64,000 bases of DNA from Coriaria nepalensis. Taxonomy: Eukaryota > Streptophyta > Magnoliopsida > Cucurbitales > Coriariaceae. The notes under the pieces were generated by a model that saw only the letters and a list, made by a program, of their open reading frames with translations, made no database searches and was not told where the DNA came from. Numbering within the stretch: position 1 is the first letter of the stretch; the number at the start of each line of letters is the position of its first letter. This document shows, piece by piece, positions 49,484 through 62,477 of this stretch. The stretch lies in contig CP114482.1 in the NCBI GenBank assembly GCA_027186245.1, forward strand, positions 26,803,209 to 26,867,208, in the 5' to 3' direction. A program made the position numbers and the translations under genes.

Positions 49484-51190
49484 TCATGTCATTGAGTCTT
49501 TTCTAGTCATCAAATCATTTGAAAGCATTACTAACAAATTCTATTTTCGCTCTTTAAACGAGACTTTTGTGCATAACTTGCAATTGATCTATTTAAGCAA
49601 ATTATCCTTTGTTTAGCCTCGAAATCATGTCATTGAGTCTCTTTTAGTAATTAAATCATTTCAAAGAAATTCGAACGAAATCTTTTTTCGCACTTGAACC
49701 AATACTTTCGTGCATAATTTGCAATGGATCTTTTGAAGGCAACTAGGCATTTTTATAGCCTTAAAATCATGTCATTAAGTCACTTTTAGTCAATTAATCA
49801 TTCGAAATCAGTTCAAACGAATTCTATTTTCGCATTTCAAAGACGACTTTTGTGCAAAACATGCAATTGATCTATTGAAGGCAATTACGCATTTGTTTAG
49901 CCTTAAAATCTTGTCATTGAGTCTTCTCTAGTCATTAAATCAATTAAAAGTAATTCGAAAGAATTCTATTTTTTCGCACTTCAAAGACGACTTTCATTCA
50001 GAACTTCCAATTCAAGAATTGAAAGAAACTATGCATCTTTTTTGCCTTAAAATCATGTCATTGAGTCTTTTCTAGTCATCAAATCATTTGAAAGCATTAC
50101 GAACAAATTCTATTTTCGCTCTTTAGACGAGACTTTTGTGCATAACTTGCAATTGATCCATTTAAGCAAATTATCCTTTGTTTAGCCTTGAAATCATGTC
50201 ATTGAGTCTCTTTTAGCAATTAAATCATTTCAAAGAAATTCGAACGAAATCTTTTTTCGCACTTGAACCATGACTTTCGTGCATAATTTGGAATGGATCT
50301 TTTGAAGGCAACTAGGCATTTGTATAGCCTTAAAATCATGTCATTGAGCCACTCTTAGTTAGGAAATCATTCGAAATCAATTCAAACGAATTCTATTTTC
50401 ACTTTTCAAACACGAATTTTGTGCAAGACATGCAATTGATCTTTTGAAGGGAATTATGCGTTTGTTTAGCCTTAAAATCATGTCATTGACTCTTCTCTAG
50501 TCATTAAATCAATTAAAAGTAATTCGAAAGAATTCTATTTTTTCGCGCTACAAACACGACTTTCATTCAGAACTTCCAATTCAAGAATTGAAGGAAACTA
50601 TGCATCTTTTTGGCCTTAAAATCATGTCATTGAGTCTTTTCTAGTCATCAAATCATTTGAAAGCATTACGAACAAATTCTATTTTCGCTCTTTAAACGAG
50701 ACTTTTGTGCATAACTTGCAATTGATCTATTTAAGCAAATTATCCTTTGTTTAGCCTTCAAATCATGTCATTGAGTCTCTTTTAGTAATTAAATCATTTC
50801 AAAGAAATTCGAACGAAATCTTTTTTCGCACTTGAACCATGACTTTCGTGCATAATTTGGAATGGATCTTTCGAAGGCAACTAGGCATTTGTATAGCCTT
50901 AAAATCATGTCATTGAGCCACTTTTAGTTAGTAAATCATTCGAAATCAATTCAAACGAATTCTATTTTCGAATTTCAAACACGACTTTTGTGCAAGACAT
51001 GCAATTGATCTATTGAAGGCAATTATGCGTTTGTTTAGCCTTAAAATCATGTCATTGAGTCTTCTCTAGTCATTAATTCAATTAAAAGTAATTCGAAAGA
51101 ATTCTATTTTTTCGCGCTACAAACACGACTTTCATTCAGAACTTCCAATTCAAGAATTTAAGGAAACTATGCATCTTTTTGGCCTTAAAA
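49484..51190 (+). repeat. 1,707-bp tandem duplication, left copy (three HORs)
   Basis: Repeated immediately to the right. Diagnostic words are GTCATTAAGTCACTTTTAG with CAATTAATC and CAAAGACGAC in m3, AAATCTTGTCATTGAG in m4, CATCTTTTTTGCC, TTTAGACGAGAC and TTGATCCATT in m1, and CACTCTTAGTTAGG in the second m3. A related m3 with ATTAAGTCAC also occurs at 48,636, 1,138 bp before the one at 49,774. Confidence 0.88.
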
Positions 51191-52897
51191 TCATGTCATT
51201 GAGTCTTTTCTAGTCATCAAATCATTTGAAAGCATTACGAACAAATTCTATTTTCGCTCTTTAAACGAGACTTTTGTGCATAACTTGCAATTGATCTATT
51301 TAAGCAAATTATCCTTTGTTTAGCCTCGAAATCATGTCATTGAGTCTCTTTTAGTAATTAAATCATTTCAAAGAAATTCGAACGAAATCTTTTTTCGCAC
51401 TTGAACCAATACTTTCGTGCATAATTTGCAATGGATCTTTTGAAGGCAACTAGGCATTTTTATAGCCTTAAAATCATGTCATTAAGTCACTTTTAGTCAA
51501 TTAATCATTCGAAATCAGTTCAAACGAATTCTATTTTCGCATTTCAAAGACGACTTTTGTGCAAAACATGCAATTGATCTATTGAAGGCAATTACGCATT
51601 TGTTTAGCCTTAAAATCTTGTCATTGAGTCTTCTCTAGTCATTAAATCAATTAAAAGTAATTCGAAAGAATTCTATTTTTTCGCACTTCAAAGACGACTT
51701 TCATTCAGAACTTCCAATTCAAGAATTGAAAGAAACTATGCATCTTTTTTGCCTTAAAATCATGTCATTGAGTCTTTTCTAGTCATCAAATCATTTGAAA
51801 GCATTACGAACAAATTCTATTTTCGCTCTTTAGACGAGACTTTTGTGCATAACTTGCAATTGATCCATTTAAGCAAATTATCCTTTGTTTAGCCTTGAAA
51901 TCATGTCATTGAGTCTCTTTTAGCAATTAAATCATTTCAAAGAAATTCGAACGAAATCTTTTTTCGCACTTGAACCATGACTTTCGTGCATAATTTGGAA
52001 TGGATCTTTTGAAGGCAACTAGGCATTTGTATAGCCTTAAAATCATGTCATTGAGCCACTCTTAGTTAGGAAATCATTCGAAATCAATTCAAACGAATTC
52101 TATTTTCACTTTTCAAACACGAATTTTGTGCAAGACATGCAATTGATCTTTTGAAGGGAATTATGCGTTTGTTTAGCCTTAAAATCATGTCATTGACTCT
52201 TCTCTAGTCATTAAATCAATTAAAAGTAATTCGAAAGAATTCTATTTTTTCGCGCTACAAACACGACTTTCATTCAGAACTTCCAATTCAAGAATTGAAG
52301 GAAACTATGCATCTTTTTGGCCTTAAAATCATGTCATTGAGTCTTTTCTAGTCATCAAATCATTTGAAAGCATTACGAACAAATTCTATTTTCGCTCTTT
52401 AAACGAGACTTTTGTGCATAACTTGCAATTGATCTATTTAAGCAAATTATCCTTTGTTTAGCCTTGAAATCATGTCATTGAGTCTCTTTTAAGAATTAAA
52501 TCATTTCGAAGAAATTCGAACGAAATCTTTTTTCGCACTTGAACCATGACTTTCGTGCATAATTTGGAATGGATCTTTCGAAGGCAACTAGGCATTTGTA
52601 TAGCCTTAAAATCATGTCATTGAGCCACTTTTAGTTAGTAAATCATTCGAAATCAATTCGAACGAATTCTATTTTCGAATTTCAAACACGACTTTTGTGC
52701 AAGACATGCAATTGATCTATTGAAGGCAATTATGCGTTTGTTTAGCCTTAAAATCATGTCATTGAGTCTTCTCTAGTCATTAATTCAATTAAAAGTAATT
52801 CGAAAGAATTCTATTTTTTCGCGCTACAAACACGACTTTCATTCAGAACTTCCAATTCAAGAATTTAAGGAAACTATGCATCTTTTTGGCCTTAAAA
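51191..52897 (+). repeat. 1,707-bp tandem duplication, right copy
   Basis: ATTAAGTCAC at 51,481 and the TTAGTTAGG word ending near 52,070 lie exactly 1,707 bp after their partners. Differences seen are TTTTAAGAATTAAATC here versus TTTTAGTAATTAAATC, and ATTCGAACGAATTC versus ATTCAAACGAATTC. Both copies end with the m4 word AAGAATTTAAGG. Confidence 0.88.
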
Positions 52898-53040
52898 TCA
52901 TGTCATTGAGTCTTTTCTAGTCATCAAATCATTTGAAAGCATTACGAACAAATTCTATTTTCGCTCTTTAAACGAGACTTTTGTGCATAACTTGCAATTG
53001 ATCTATTTAAGCAAATTATCCTTTGTTTAGCCTCGAAATC

Positions 53041-55880
53041 ATGTCATTGAGTCTCTTTTAGTAATTAAATCATTTCAAAGAAATTCGAACGAAATCTTTT
53101 TTCGCACTTGAAGCATGACTTTCGTGCATAATTTGGAATGGATCTTTTGAAGGCAACTAGGCATTTGTATAGCCTTAAAATCATGTCATTGAGCCACTTT
53201 TAGTTAGTAAATCAGTCGAAATCAATTCAAACGAATTCTATTTTCGAATTTCAAACACGACTTTTGTGCAAGACATGCAATTGATCTATTGAAGGCAATT
53301 ATGCGTTTGTCTAGCCTTAAAATCATGTCATTGACTCTTCTCTAGTCATTAAATCAATTAAAAGTAATTCGAAAGAATTCTATTTTTTCGGGCTACAAAC
53401 ACGACTTTCATTCAGAACTTCCAATTCAAGAATTGAAGGAAACTATGCATCTTTTTGGCCTTAAAATCATGTCATTGAGTCTTTTGTAGTCATCAAATCA
53501 TTTGAAAGCATTACGAACAAATTCTATTTTCGCTCTTTAAACGAGACTTTTGTGCATAACTTGGAATTGATCTATTTAAGCAAATTATCCTTTGTTTAGC
53601 CTTGAAATCATGTCAATGAGTCTCTTTTAGCAATTAAATCATTTCAAAGAAATTCGAACGAAATCTTTTTTCGCACTTGAAGCATGACTTTCGTGCATAA
53701 TTTGGAATGGATCTTTCGAAGGCAACTAGGCATTTGTATAGCCTTAAAATCATGTCATTGAGTCACTTTTAGTCAATTAATCATTCGAAATCAATTCAAA
53801 CGAATTCTATTTTCGCATTTCAAACACGACTTTTGTGCAAGACATGCAATTGATCTATTGAAGGCAATTATGCGTTTGTCTAGCCTTAAAATCATGTCAC
53901 TGACTCTTCTCTAGTCATTAAATCAATTAAAAGGAATTCGAAAGAATTCTATTTTTTCGCGCTACAAACACGACTTTCATTCAGAACTTCCAATTCAAGA
54001 ATTGAAGGAAACTATGCATCTTTTTGGCCTTAAAATCATGTCATTGAGTCTTTTGTAGTCATCAAATCATTTGAAAGCATTACGAACAAATTCTATTTTC
54101 GCTCTTTAAACGAGACTTTTGTGCATAACTTGCAATTCATCTATTTAAGCAAATTATCCCTTGTTTAGCCTTGAAATCATGTCATTGAGTCTCTTTTAGT
54201 AATTAAATCATTTCAAAGAAATTCGAACGAAATCTTTTTTCGCACTTGAACCATGACTTTCGTGCATAATTTGCAATGGATCTTTTGAAGGCAACTAGGC
54301 ATTTGTATAGCCTTAAAATCATGTCATTGAGCCACTTTTAGTCAGTAAATCATTCGAAATCAATTCAAACGAATTCTATTTTCGCATTTCAAACACGACT
54401 TTTGTGCAAGACATGCAATTGATCTATTGAAGGCAATTATGCGTTTGTCTAGCCTTAAAATCATGTCATTGACTCTTCTCTAGTCATTAAATCAATTAAA
54501 AGTAATTCGAAAGAATTCTATTTTTTCGCGCTACAAACACGACTTTCATTCAGAACTTCCAATTCAAGAATTGAAAGAAACTATGCATCTTTTTGGCCTT
54601 AAAATCATGTCATTGAGTCTTTTCTAGTCATCAAATCATTTGGAAGCATTACGAACAAATTCTATTTTCGCTCTTTAAACGAGACTTTTGTGCATAACTT
54701 GCAATTCATCTATTTAAGCAAATTATCCCTTGTTTAGCCTTGAAATCCTGTCATTGAGTCTCTTTTAGTAATTAAATCATTTCGAAGAAATTCGAACGAA
54801 ATCTTTTTTCGCACTTGAACCATGACTTTCGTGCATAATTTGCAATGGATCTTTTGAAGGCAACTAGGCATTTGTATAGCCTTAAAATCATGTCATTGAG
54901 TCACTTTTAGTCAATTAATCATTCGAAATCAATTCAAACGAATTCTATTTTCGAATTTCAAACACGACTTTTGTGCAAGACATGCAATTGATCTATTGAA
55001 GGCAATTATGCGTTTGTCTAGCCTTAAAATCATGTCACTGACTCTTCTCTAGTCATTAAATCAATTAAAAGTAATTCGAAAGAATTCTATTTTTTCGCGC
55101 TACAAACACGACTTTCATTCAGAACTTCCAATTCAAGAATTGAAACAAACTATGCATCTTTTTGGCCTTAAAATCATGTCATTGAGTCTTTTCTAGTCAT
55201 CAAATCATTTGGAAGCATTACGAACAAATTCTATTTTCGCTCTTTAAACGAGACTTTTGTGCATAACTTTCAATTGATCTATTTAAGCAAATTATCCCTT
55301 GTTTAGCCTTGAAATCATGTCATTGAGTCTCTTTTAGTAATTAAATCATTTCAAAGAAATTCGAACGAAATCTTTTTTCGCACTTGAAGCATGACTTTCG
55401 TGCATAATTTGGAATGGATCTTTTGAAGGCAACTAGGCAGTTGTATAGCCTTAAAATCATGTCATTGAGCCACTTTTAGTTAGTAAATCAGTCGAAATCA
55501 ATTCAAACGAATTCTATTTTCGAATTTCAAACACAACTTTTGTGCAAGACATGCAATTGATCTATTGAAGGCAATTATGCGTTTGTCTAGCCTTAAAATC
55601 ATGTCATTGACTCTTCTCTAGTCATTAAATCAATTAAAAGTAATTCGAAAGAATTCTATTTTTTCGGGCTACAAACACGACTTTCATTCAGAACTTCCAA
55701 TTCAAGAATTGAAGGAAACTATGCATCTTTTTGGCCTTAAAATCATGTCATTGAGTCTTTTCTAGTCATCAAATCATTTGAAAGCATTACGAACAAATTC
55801 TATTTTCGCTCTTTAAACGAGACTTTTGTGCATAACTTGCAATTGATCTATTTAAGCAAATTATCCTCTGTTTAGCCTTG
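53041..55880 (+). repeat. Duplicate segments 2,276 bp apart with CGGGCTAC
   Basis: A segment of about 500-600 bp beginning near 53,040 recurs near 55,316. It shares TTGAAGCATGAC in m2, AAATCAGTCGAAATC and TTTTCGAATTTC in m3, and the unique m4 word CGGGCTACAAAC at 53,389 and 55,665. One difference is AAACACAAC versus AAACACGAC in m3. Confidence 0.78.
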
Positions 55881-56311
55881 AAATCATGTCATTGAGTCTC
55901 TTTTAGTAATTAAATCATTTCAAAGAAATTCGAACGAAATCTTTTTTCGCACTTGAACCATGACTTTCGTGCATAATTTGGAATGGATATTTTGAAGGCA
56001 ACTAGGCATTTGTATAGCCTTAAAATCATGTCATTGAGCCACTTTTAGTTAGTAAATTATTCGAAATCAATTCAAACGAATTCTATTTTCGCATTTCAAA
56101 CACGACTTTTGTGCAAGACATGCACTTGATCTATTGAAGGCAATTATGCGTTTGTCTAGCCTTAAAATCATGTCATTGACTCTTCTCTAGTCATTAAATC
56201 AATTAAAAGTAATTCGAAAGAATTCTATTTTTTCGCGCTACAAACACGACTTTCATTCAGAACTTCCAATTCAAGAATTGAAGGAATCTATGCATCTTTT
56301 TGGCCTTAAAA

Positions 56312-59050
56312 TCATGTCATTGAGTCTTTTCTAGTCATCAAATCATTTGAAAGCATTACGAACAAATTCTATTTTCGCTCTTTAAACGAGACTTTTGTGC
56401 ATAACTTGCAATTCATCTATTTAAGCAAATTATCCCTTGTTTAGCCTTGAAATCATGTCATTGAGTCTCTTTTAGTAATTAAATCATTTCAAAGAAATTC
56501 GAACGAAATCTTTTTTCGCACTTGAACCATGACTTTCGTGCATAATTTGCAATGGATCTTTTGAAGGCAACTAGGCATTTGTATAGCCTTAAAAGCATGT
56601 CATTGAGCCACTTTTAGTTAGTAAATCATTCGAAATCAATTCAAAAGAATTCTATTTTTTCATTTCAAACACGACTTTTGTGCAAAAGATACAGTTGACC
56701 TATTGAAGGCAATTATGCATTTGTCTAGCCTTAAAATCATGTCATTGAGTCTTCTCTAGTAATTAAATCAATTAAAAGTAATTCAAAAGATCTCTATTTT
56801 TTCGCGGTACAAGCACGACTTTCGTTCAGAACTTCCAATTCAATAATTGAAGGCAACTCTGCATCTTTTTTGCCTTAAAATCATGTCATTGAGTCTCTTC
56901 TAATCATCAAATCATTTAAAAGCATTACGAACAAATTCTATTTTCGCTCTTTAAACGAGACCTTTTTGCATAACTTGCAATTCATCTATTTAAGCAAATT
57001 ATCCCTTGTTTAGCCTCGGAATCATGTCATTGAGTCACTTCTAGTAATTAAATCATTTCAACGAAATTCGAACGAAATCTTTTTTCCCACTTGAACCATG
57101 ACTTTCGTGCATAATTTGCAATCGACCTTTTGAAGGCAACTATGCATTTGTATAGCCTTAAAATCATGTCATTGAGTCACTTTTAGTCAGTAAATCATTC
57201 GAAATCAATTCAAACGAATTCTATTTTCGCATTTCAAACACGACTTTTGTGCAAGACATGCAATTGATCTATTGAAGGTAATTATGCGTTTGTTGAGCCT
57301 TAAAATCGTGTCATTGAGTCTTCTCTAGTAATTAAATCAATTAAAAGTAATTCGAAAGAATTCTATTTTTTCGCGCTACAAACACGACTTTCATTCAGAA
57401 CTTCCAATTCAACAATTGAAGGCAACTATGCATCTTTTTGGCCTTAAAATCATGTCATTGGGTCTCTTCTAGTCATCAAATCATTTGAAAGCATTACGAA
57501 CAAATTCTATTTTCGCTCTTTAAACGAGAATTTTGTGCATAACATGCAATTGATCTATTTAAGCAAATTATCCTTTGTTTAGCCTTGAAATCATGTCATT
57601 GAGTCTCTTTTAGTAATTAAATCATTTCAAAGAAATTCGAACGATATCTTTTTTCGCACTTGAACCAATACTTTCGTGCATAATTTGGAATGGATCTTTT
57701 GAAGGCAACTAGGCATTTGTATAGCCTTAAAATCATGTCATTGAATCACTTTTAGTCAGTAAATCATTCGTAATCAATTCAAACGAATTCTATTTTCGCA
57801 TTTCAAACACGACTCTTGTGCAAAACATGCAATTGATCTATTGAAGGCAATTATGCGTTTGTCTAGCCTTAAAATCATGTCATTGACTCTTCTCTTGTCA
57901 TTAAATCAATTAAAAGTAATTCGAAAGAATTCTATTTTTTCGCGCTACAAACACGACTTTCATTCAGAACTTCCAATTCAAGAATTGAAGGAATCTATGC
58001 ATCTTTTTGGCCTTAAAATCATGTCATTGAGTCTTTTCTAGTCATCAAATCATTTGAAAGCATTACGAACAAATTCTATTTTCGCTCTTTAAACGAGACT
58101 TTTGTGCATAACTTGCAATTCATCTATTTAAGCAAATTATCCCTTGTTTAGCCTTGAAATCATGTCATTGAGTCTCTTTTAGTAATTAAATCATTTCAAA
58201 GAAATTCGAACGAAATCTTTTTTCGCACTTGAACCATGACTTTCGTGCATAATTTGCAATGGATCTTTTGAAGGCAACTAGGCATTTGTATAGCCTTAAA
58301 AGCATGTCATTGAGCCACTTTTAGTTAGTAAATCATTCGAAATCAATTCAAAAGAATTCTATTTTTTCATTTCAAACACGACTTTTGTGCAAAAGATACA
58401 GTTGACCTATTGAAGGCAATTATGCATTTGTCTAGCCTTAAAATCATGTCATTGAGTCTTCTCTAGTAATTAAATCAATTAAAAGTAATTCAAAAGATCT
58501 CTATTTTTTCGCGCTACAAGCACGACTTTCGTTCAGAACTTCCAATTCAATAATTGAAGGCAACTCTGCATCTTTTTTGCCTTAAAATCATGTCATTGAG
58601 TCTCTTCTAGTCATCAAATCATTTAAAAGCATTACGAACAAATTCTATTTTCGCTCTTTAAACGAGACCTTTTTGCATAACTTGCAATTCATCTATTTAA
58701 GCAAATTATCCCTTGTTTAGCCTCGGAATCATGTCATTGAGTCACTTCTAGTAATTAAATCATTTCAACGAAATTCGAACGAAATCTTTTTTCCCACTTG
58801 AACCATGACTTTCGTGCATAATTTGCAATCGACCTTTTGAAGGCAACTATGCATTTGTATAGCCTTAAAATCATGTCATTGAGTCACTTTTAGTCAGTAA
58901 ATCATTCGAAATCAATTCAAACGAATTCTATTTTCGCATTTCAAACACGACTTTTGTGCAAGACATGCAATTGATCTATTGAAGGTAATTATTCGTTTGC
59001 TGAGCCTTAAAATCGTGTCATTGAGTCTTCTCTAGTCATTAAATCAATTA
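56312..59050 (+). repeat. Three-HOR duplication, 1,707 bp apart
   Basis: The segment from about 56,280 to 57,320 recurs from about 57,990. Shared rare words are GAAGGAATCTATGC, CCTTAAAAGCATGTC (AAAAGC at 56,591 and 58,298), TTTTTTCATTTC, CAAAAGATACAGTTGACC, CAAAAGATCTCTATT, GAGACCTTTTTGC, CCTCGGAATC and CAATCGACC. The right copy fades after ATTCGTTTGCTGAGCC near 59,000. Confidence 0.85.
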
Positions 59051-60330
59051 AAAGTAATTCGAAAGAATTCTATTTTTTTGCGCTTCAAACACGACTTTCA
59101 TTCAGAACTTCCAATTCAACAATTGAAGGCAACTATGCATCTTTTTAGCCTTAAAATCATGTCATTGAGTATTTTTTAGTCATCAAATCTTTTGAAAGCA
59201 TTACGAACAAATTCTATTTCCACTCTTTAAACGAGACATTTGTGCATAACTTGCAATTGATCTATTCAAGCAAATTATCCATTGTTTAGCCTTGAAATCA
59301 CGTGATCGAGTCTCTTCTAGTAATTAAATCATTCCAAAGAAATTCAAACGCAGTCTTTTTTCGCACCTGAACCACGACTCTTGTGCATAATTTGCAATGG
59401 ATCTTTTGAAGGCAACTAGGCATTTGTATAGCCTTAGAATCATGTCATTGAGTCACTTTTATTCAGTAAATCATTCGAAATCAATTCAAACGAATTCTAT
59501 TTTTGCATTTCAAACACGACTTTTGTGCAAGACATGCAATTGATCTATTGAAGGTAATTATGCGTTTGTTGAGCCTTAAAATCGTGTCATTGAGTCTTCT
59601 CTAGTAATTAAATCAATTAAAAGTAATTCGAAAGAATTCTATTTTTTCGCGCTACAAACACGACTTTCATTCAGAACTTCCAATTCAACAATTGAAGGCA
59701 ACTATGCATCTTTTTGGCCTTAAAATCATGTCATTGGGTCTCTTCTAGTCATCAAATCATTTGAAAGCATTACGAACAAATTCTATTTTCGCTCTTTAAA
59801 CGAGAATTTTGTGCATAACTTGCAATTGATCTATTTAAGCAAATTATCCTTTGTTTAGCCTTGAAATCATGTCATTGAGTCTCTTTTAGTAATTAAATCA
59901 TTTCAAAGAAATTCGAACGATATCTTTTTTCGCACTTGAACCAATACTTTCGTGCATAATTTGGAATGGATCTTTTGAAGGCAACTAGGCATTTGTATAG
60001 CCTTAAAATCATGTCATTGAATCACTTTTAGTCAGTAAATCATTCGTAATCAATTCAAACGAATTCCATTTTCGCATTTCATACACGACTCTTCTGCAAA
60101 ACATGCAATTGATCTATTGAAGGCAATTATGCGTTTGTCTAGCCTTAAAATCATGTCATTGACTCTTCTCTTGTCATTAAATCAATTAAAAGTAATTCGA
60201 AAGAATTCTATTTTTTCGCGCTACAAACACGACTTTCATTCAGAACTTCCAATTCAACAATTGAAGGCAACTATGCATCTTTTTGGCCTTAAAATCATGT
60301 CATTGGGTCTCTTGTAGTCATCAAATCATT
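57291..60330 (+). repeat. Four-HOR duplication, 2,276 bp apart, overlapping the previous one
   Basis: The segment from 57,291 recurs from 59,567. It shares TGTTGAGCC, CATTGGGTCTCTT, GAGAATTTTGTGC, ACGATATC (an EcoRV site absent from the usual units), TTGAATCAC, CATTCGTAATC and CTCTTGTCATTAAATC. The copies part in m4: the left has AAGAATTGAAGGAATC and the right has AACAATTGAAGGC. Confidence 0.85.
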
Positions 60331-62477
60331 TGAAAGCATTACGAACAAATTCTATTTTCGCTCTTTAAACGAGAATTTTGTGCATAACTTGCAATTGATC
60401 TATTTAAGCAAATTATCCTTTGTTTAGCCTCGAAATCATGTCATTGAGTCAGTTCTAGTAAATAAATCATTTCAACGTAATTCGAACGAAATCTTTTTTC
60501 GCACTTGAACCATCACTTTCGTGCATAATTTGCAATGGATCTTTTGAAGGCAACTATGCATTTGTAAAGCCTTAAAATCATGTCATTGAGTCACTTTTAG
60601 GTAGTAAATCGTTCGAAATCAATTCAAACGAATTCTATTTTCGCATTACAAACACGAGTTTTGTGCAATACATGCCATTGATCTATTGAAGGCAATTATG
60701 CATTTGTTTAGCCTTAAAATCATGTGATTGAGTCTTCTCTAGTCATTAAATCAATTAAAAGTAATTCGAAAGAATTCTATTTTTTTGCGCTCCAAATACG
60801 ACTTTCGTTCAGAACTTCCAATTCAACAATTGATGGCAACTATGCATCTTTTTAGGCTTAAAATCATGTCATTGAGTCTCTTCAAGTCATCAAATCATTT
60901 GAAAGCATTACGAACAAATTCTATTTTCGCTCTTTAAACGAGACTTTTGTGCATAACTTGCAATTGATCTATTCAAGCAAATTAGCCTTTGTTTAGCCTT
61001 GAAATCATGTCATTGAGTCTCTTTTAGTAATTAAATCATTTCAAAGAAATTTGAACGTAATCTTTTTTCGCACTTGAACGAATACTTTCGTGCATAATTT
61101 GCAATGGATCTTTTGAAGGCAACTAGGCATTTGTATAGCCTTAAAATCATGTCATTGAGTCACTTTTAGTCAGTAAATCATTCGAAATCAGTTCAAACGT
61201 ATTCTGTTTTTGCATTTCAAACACGACTTTTGTGCAAAACATACAATTGATCTATTGAATGCAATTATGCGTTTGTCTAGCCTTAAAATCATGTCATTGA
61301 GTCCTCTCTAGTCATTAAATCAGTTAAAAGTAATTCGAAAGAATTCTATTTTTTCGCGGTAAAAACACGACTTTCATTCAGAACTTCCAATTCAACAATT
61401 GAAGGTAACTATGCATCTTTTTGGCCTTAAAATCATGTCATTGAGTCTCTTCTAGTCATCAAATCATTTAAAAGCATTACGAACAAATTCAATTTTCGCT
61501 CTTTAAACGAGACTTTTGTGCTTAACTTGCAATTGATCTATTTAAGCAAATTATCCTTTGTTTAGCCTTGAAATCATGTCATTGAGTCTCTTTTAGTAAT
61601 TAAATCATTTCAAAGAAATTCGAACGAAATCTTTTTTCGCACCTGAACCAATACTTTTGTGCATAATTTGCAATGGATCTTTTGAAGGCAACTAGGCATT
61701 TGTATAGCCTTAGAATCATGTTATTGAATCACCTTTAGTCAGTAAATCATTCGAAATCAATTCAAACGAATTCTATTTTCGCATTTCAAACACGACTTTT
61801 GTGCAAGACATGCAATTGATCTATTGAAGGTAATTATGCGTTTGTTTAGCCTTAAAATCGTGTCATTGAGTCTTCTCTAGTCATTAAATCAATTAAAAGT
61901 AATTCGAAAGAATTCTATTTTTTCGCGCTACAAACACGACTTTCGTTCAGAACTTCCAATTCAATAATTGAAGGCAACTATGCATCTTTTTAGCCTTAAA
62001 ATCATGTCAGTGAGTCTCTTCTAGTCATCAAATCATTTGAAAGCATTACGAACAAATTCTATTTTCGCTCTTTAAATGAGACTTTTGTGCATAACTTGCA
62101 ATTGATCTATTTAAGCAAATTATCCTTTGTTATGCCTTGAAATCATGTCATTGAGTCTCTTTTAGTAATTAAATCATTTCAAAGAAATTCGAACGAAATC
62201 TTTTTTCACACTTGAACCAATACATTCGTGCATAATTTGGAATGGATCTTTTGAAGGCAACTAGGCATTTGTATAGCCTGAAAATCATGTCATTGAGCCA
62301 CTTTTAGTCAGTAAATCATTCGAAATCAATTCAGACGAATTCTATTTTCACATTTCAAACACGACTTTTGTGCAAGACATGCAATTGATCTATTGAAGGC
62401 AATTATGCGTTTGTCTAGCCTTAAAATCATGTCATTGACTCTTCTCTAGTCATTAAATCAATTAAAAGTAATTCGAA

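Larger units (their letters stand above)
39811..56311 (+). repeat. Block G: 29 HORs of 569 bp
   Basis: m1 starts step by exactly 569 bp from 39,811 to 56,312. Typical features are m4 dyad centre GAA with GAAAGAAAC or GAAGGAAAC after it, TTTTTGGCC before the m1 box, GCGCTAC in m4, TTTGTCTAGCC before the m4 box, ATAATTTGGAATGG in m2 and GAGCCACTTTTAG in m3. Local duplications of three or four HORs are listed separately. No gene. Confidence 0.9.

Noticed and set aside
49306..49506. 66-codon open frame
   Set aside because: Same position in the HOR as the others, opened by CTCCAATC in m4. No independent evidence of coding.
53389..53396. CENP-B box
   Set aside because: CGGG occurs only in CGGGCTAC at 53,389 and 55,665, and the flanking TTCG and GGAA parts of the box are missing.
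57841..58041. 66-codon open frame
   Set aside because: Opened by CTCTTGTC in m4. Related to the frame at 60,117 through the 2,276-bp duplication.
60117..60317. 66-codon open frame
   Set aside because: Copy of the frame at 57,841 with changes at its end that follow the m4 variant. Repeat shadow.
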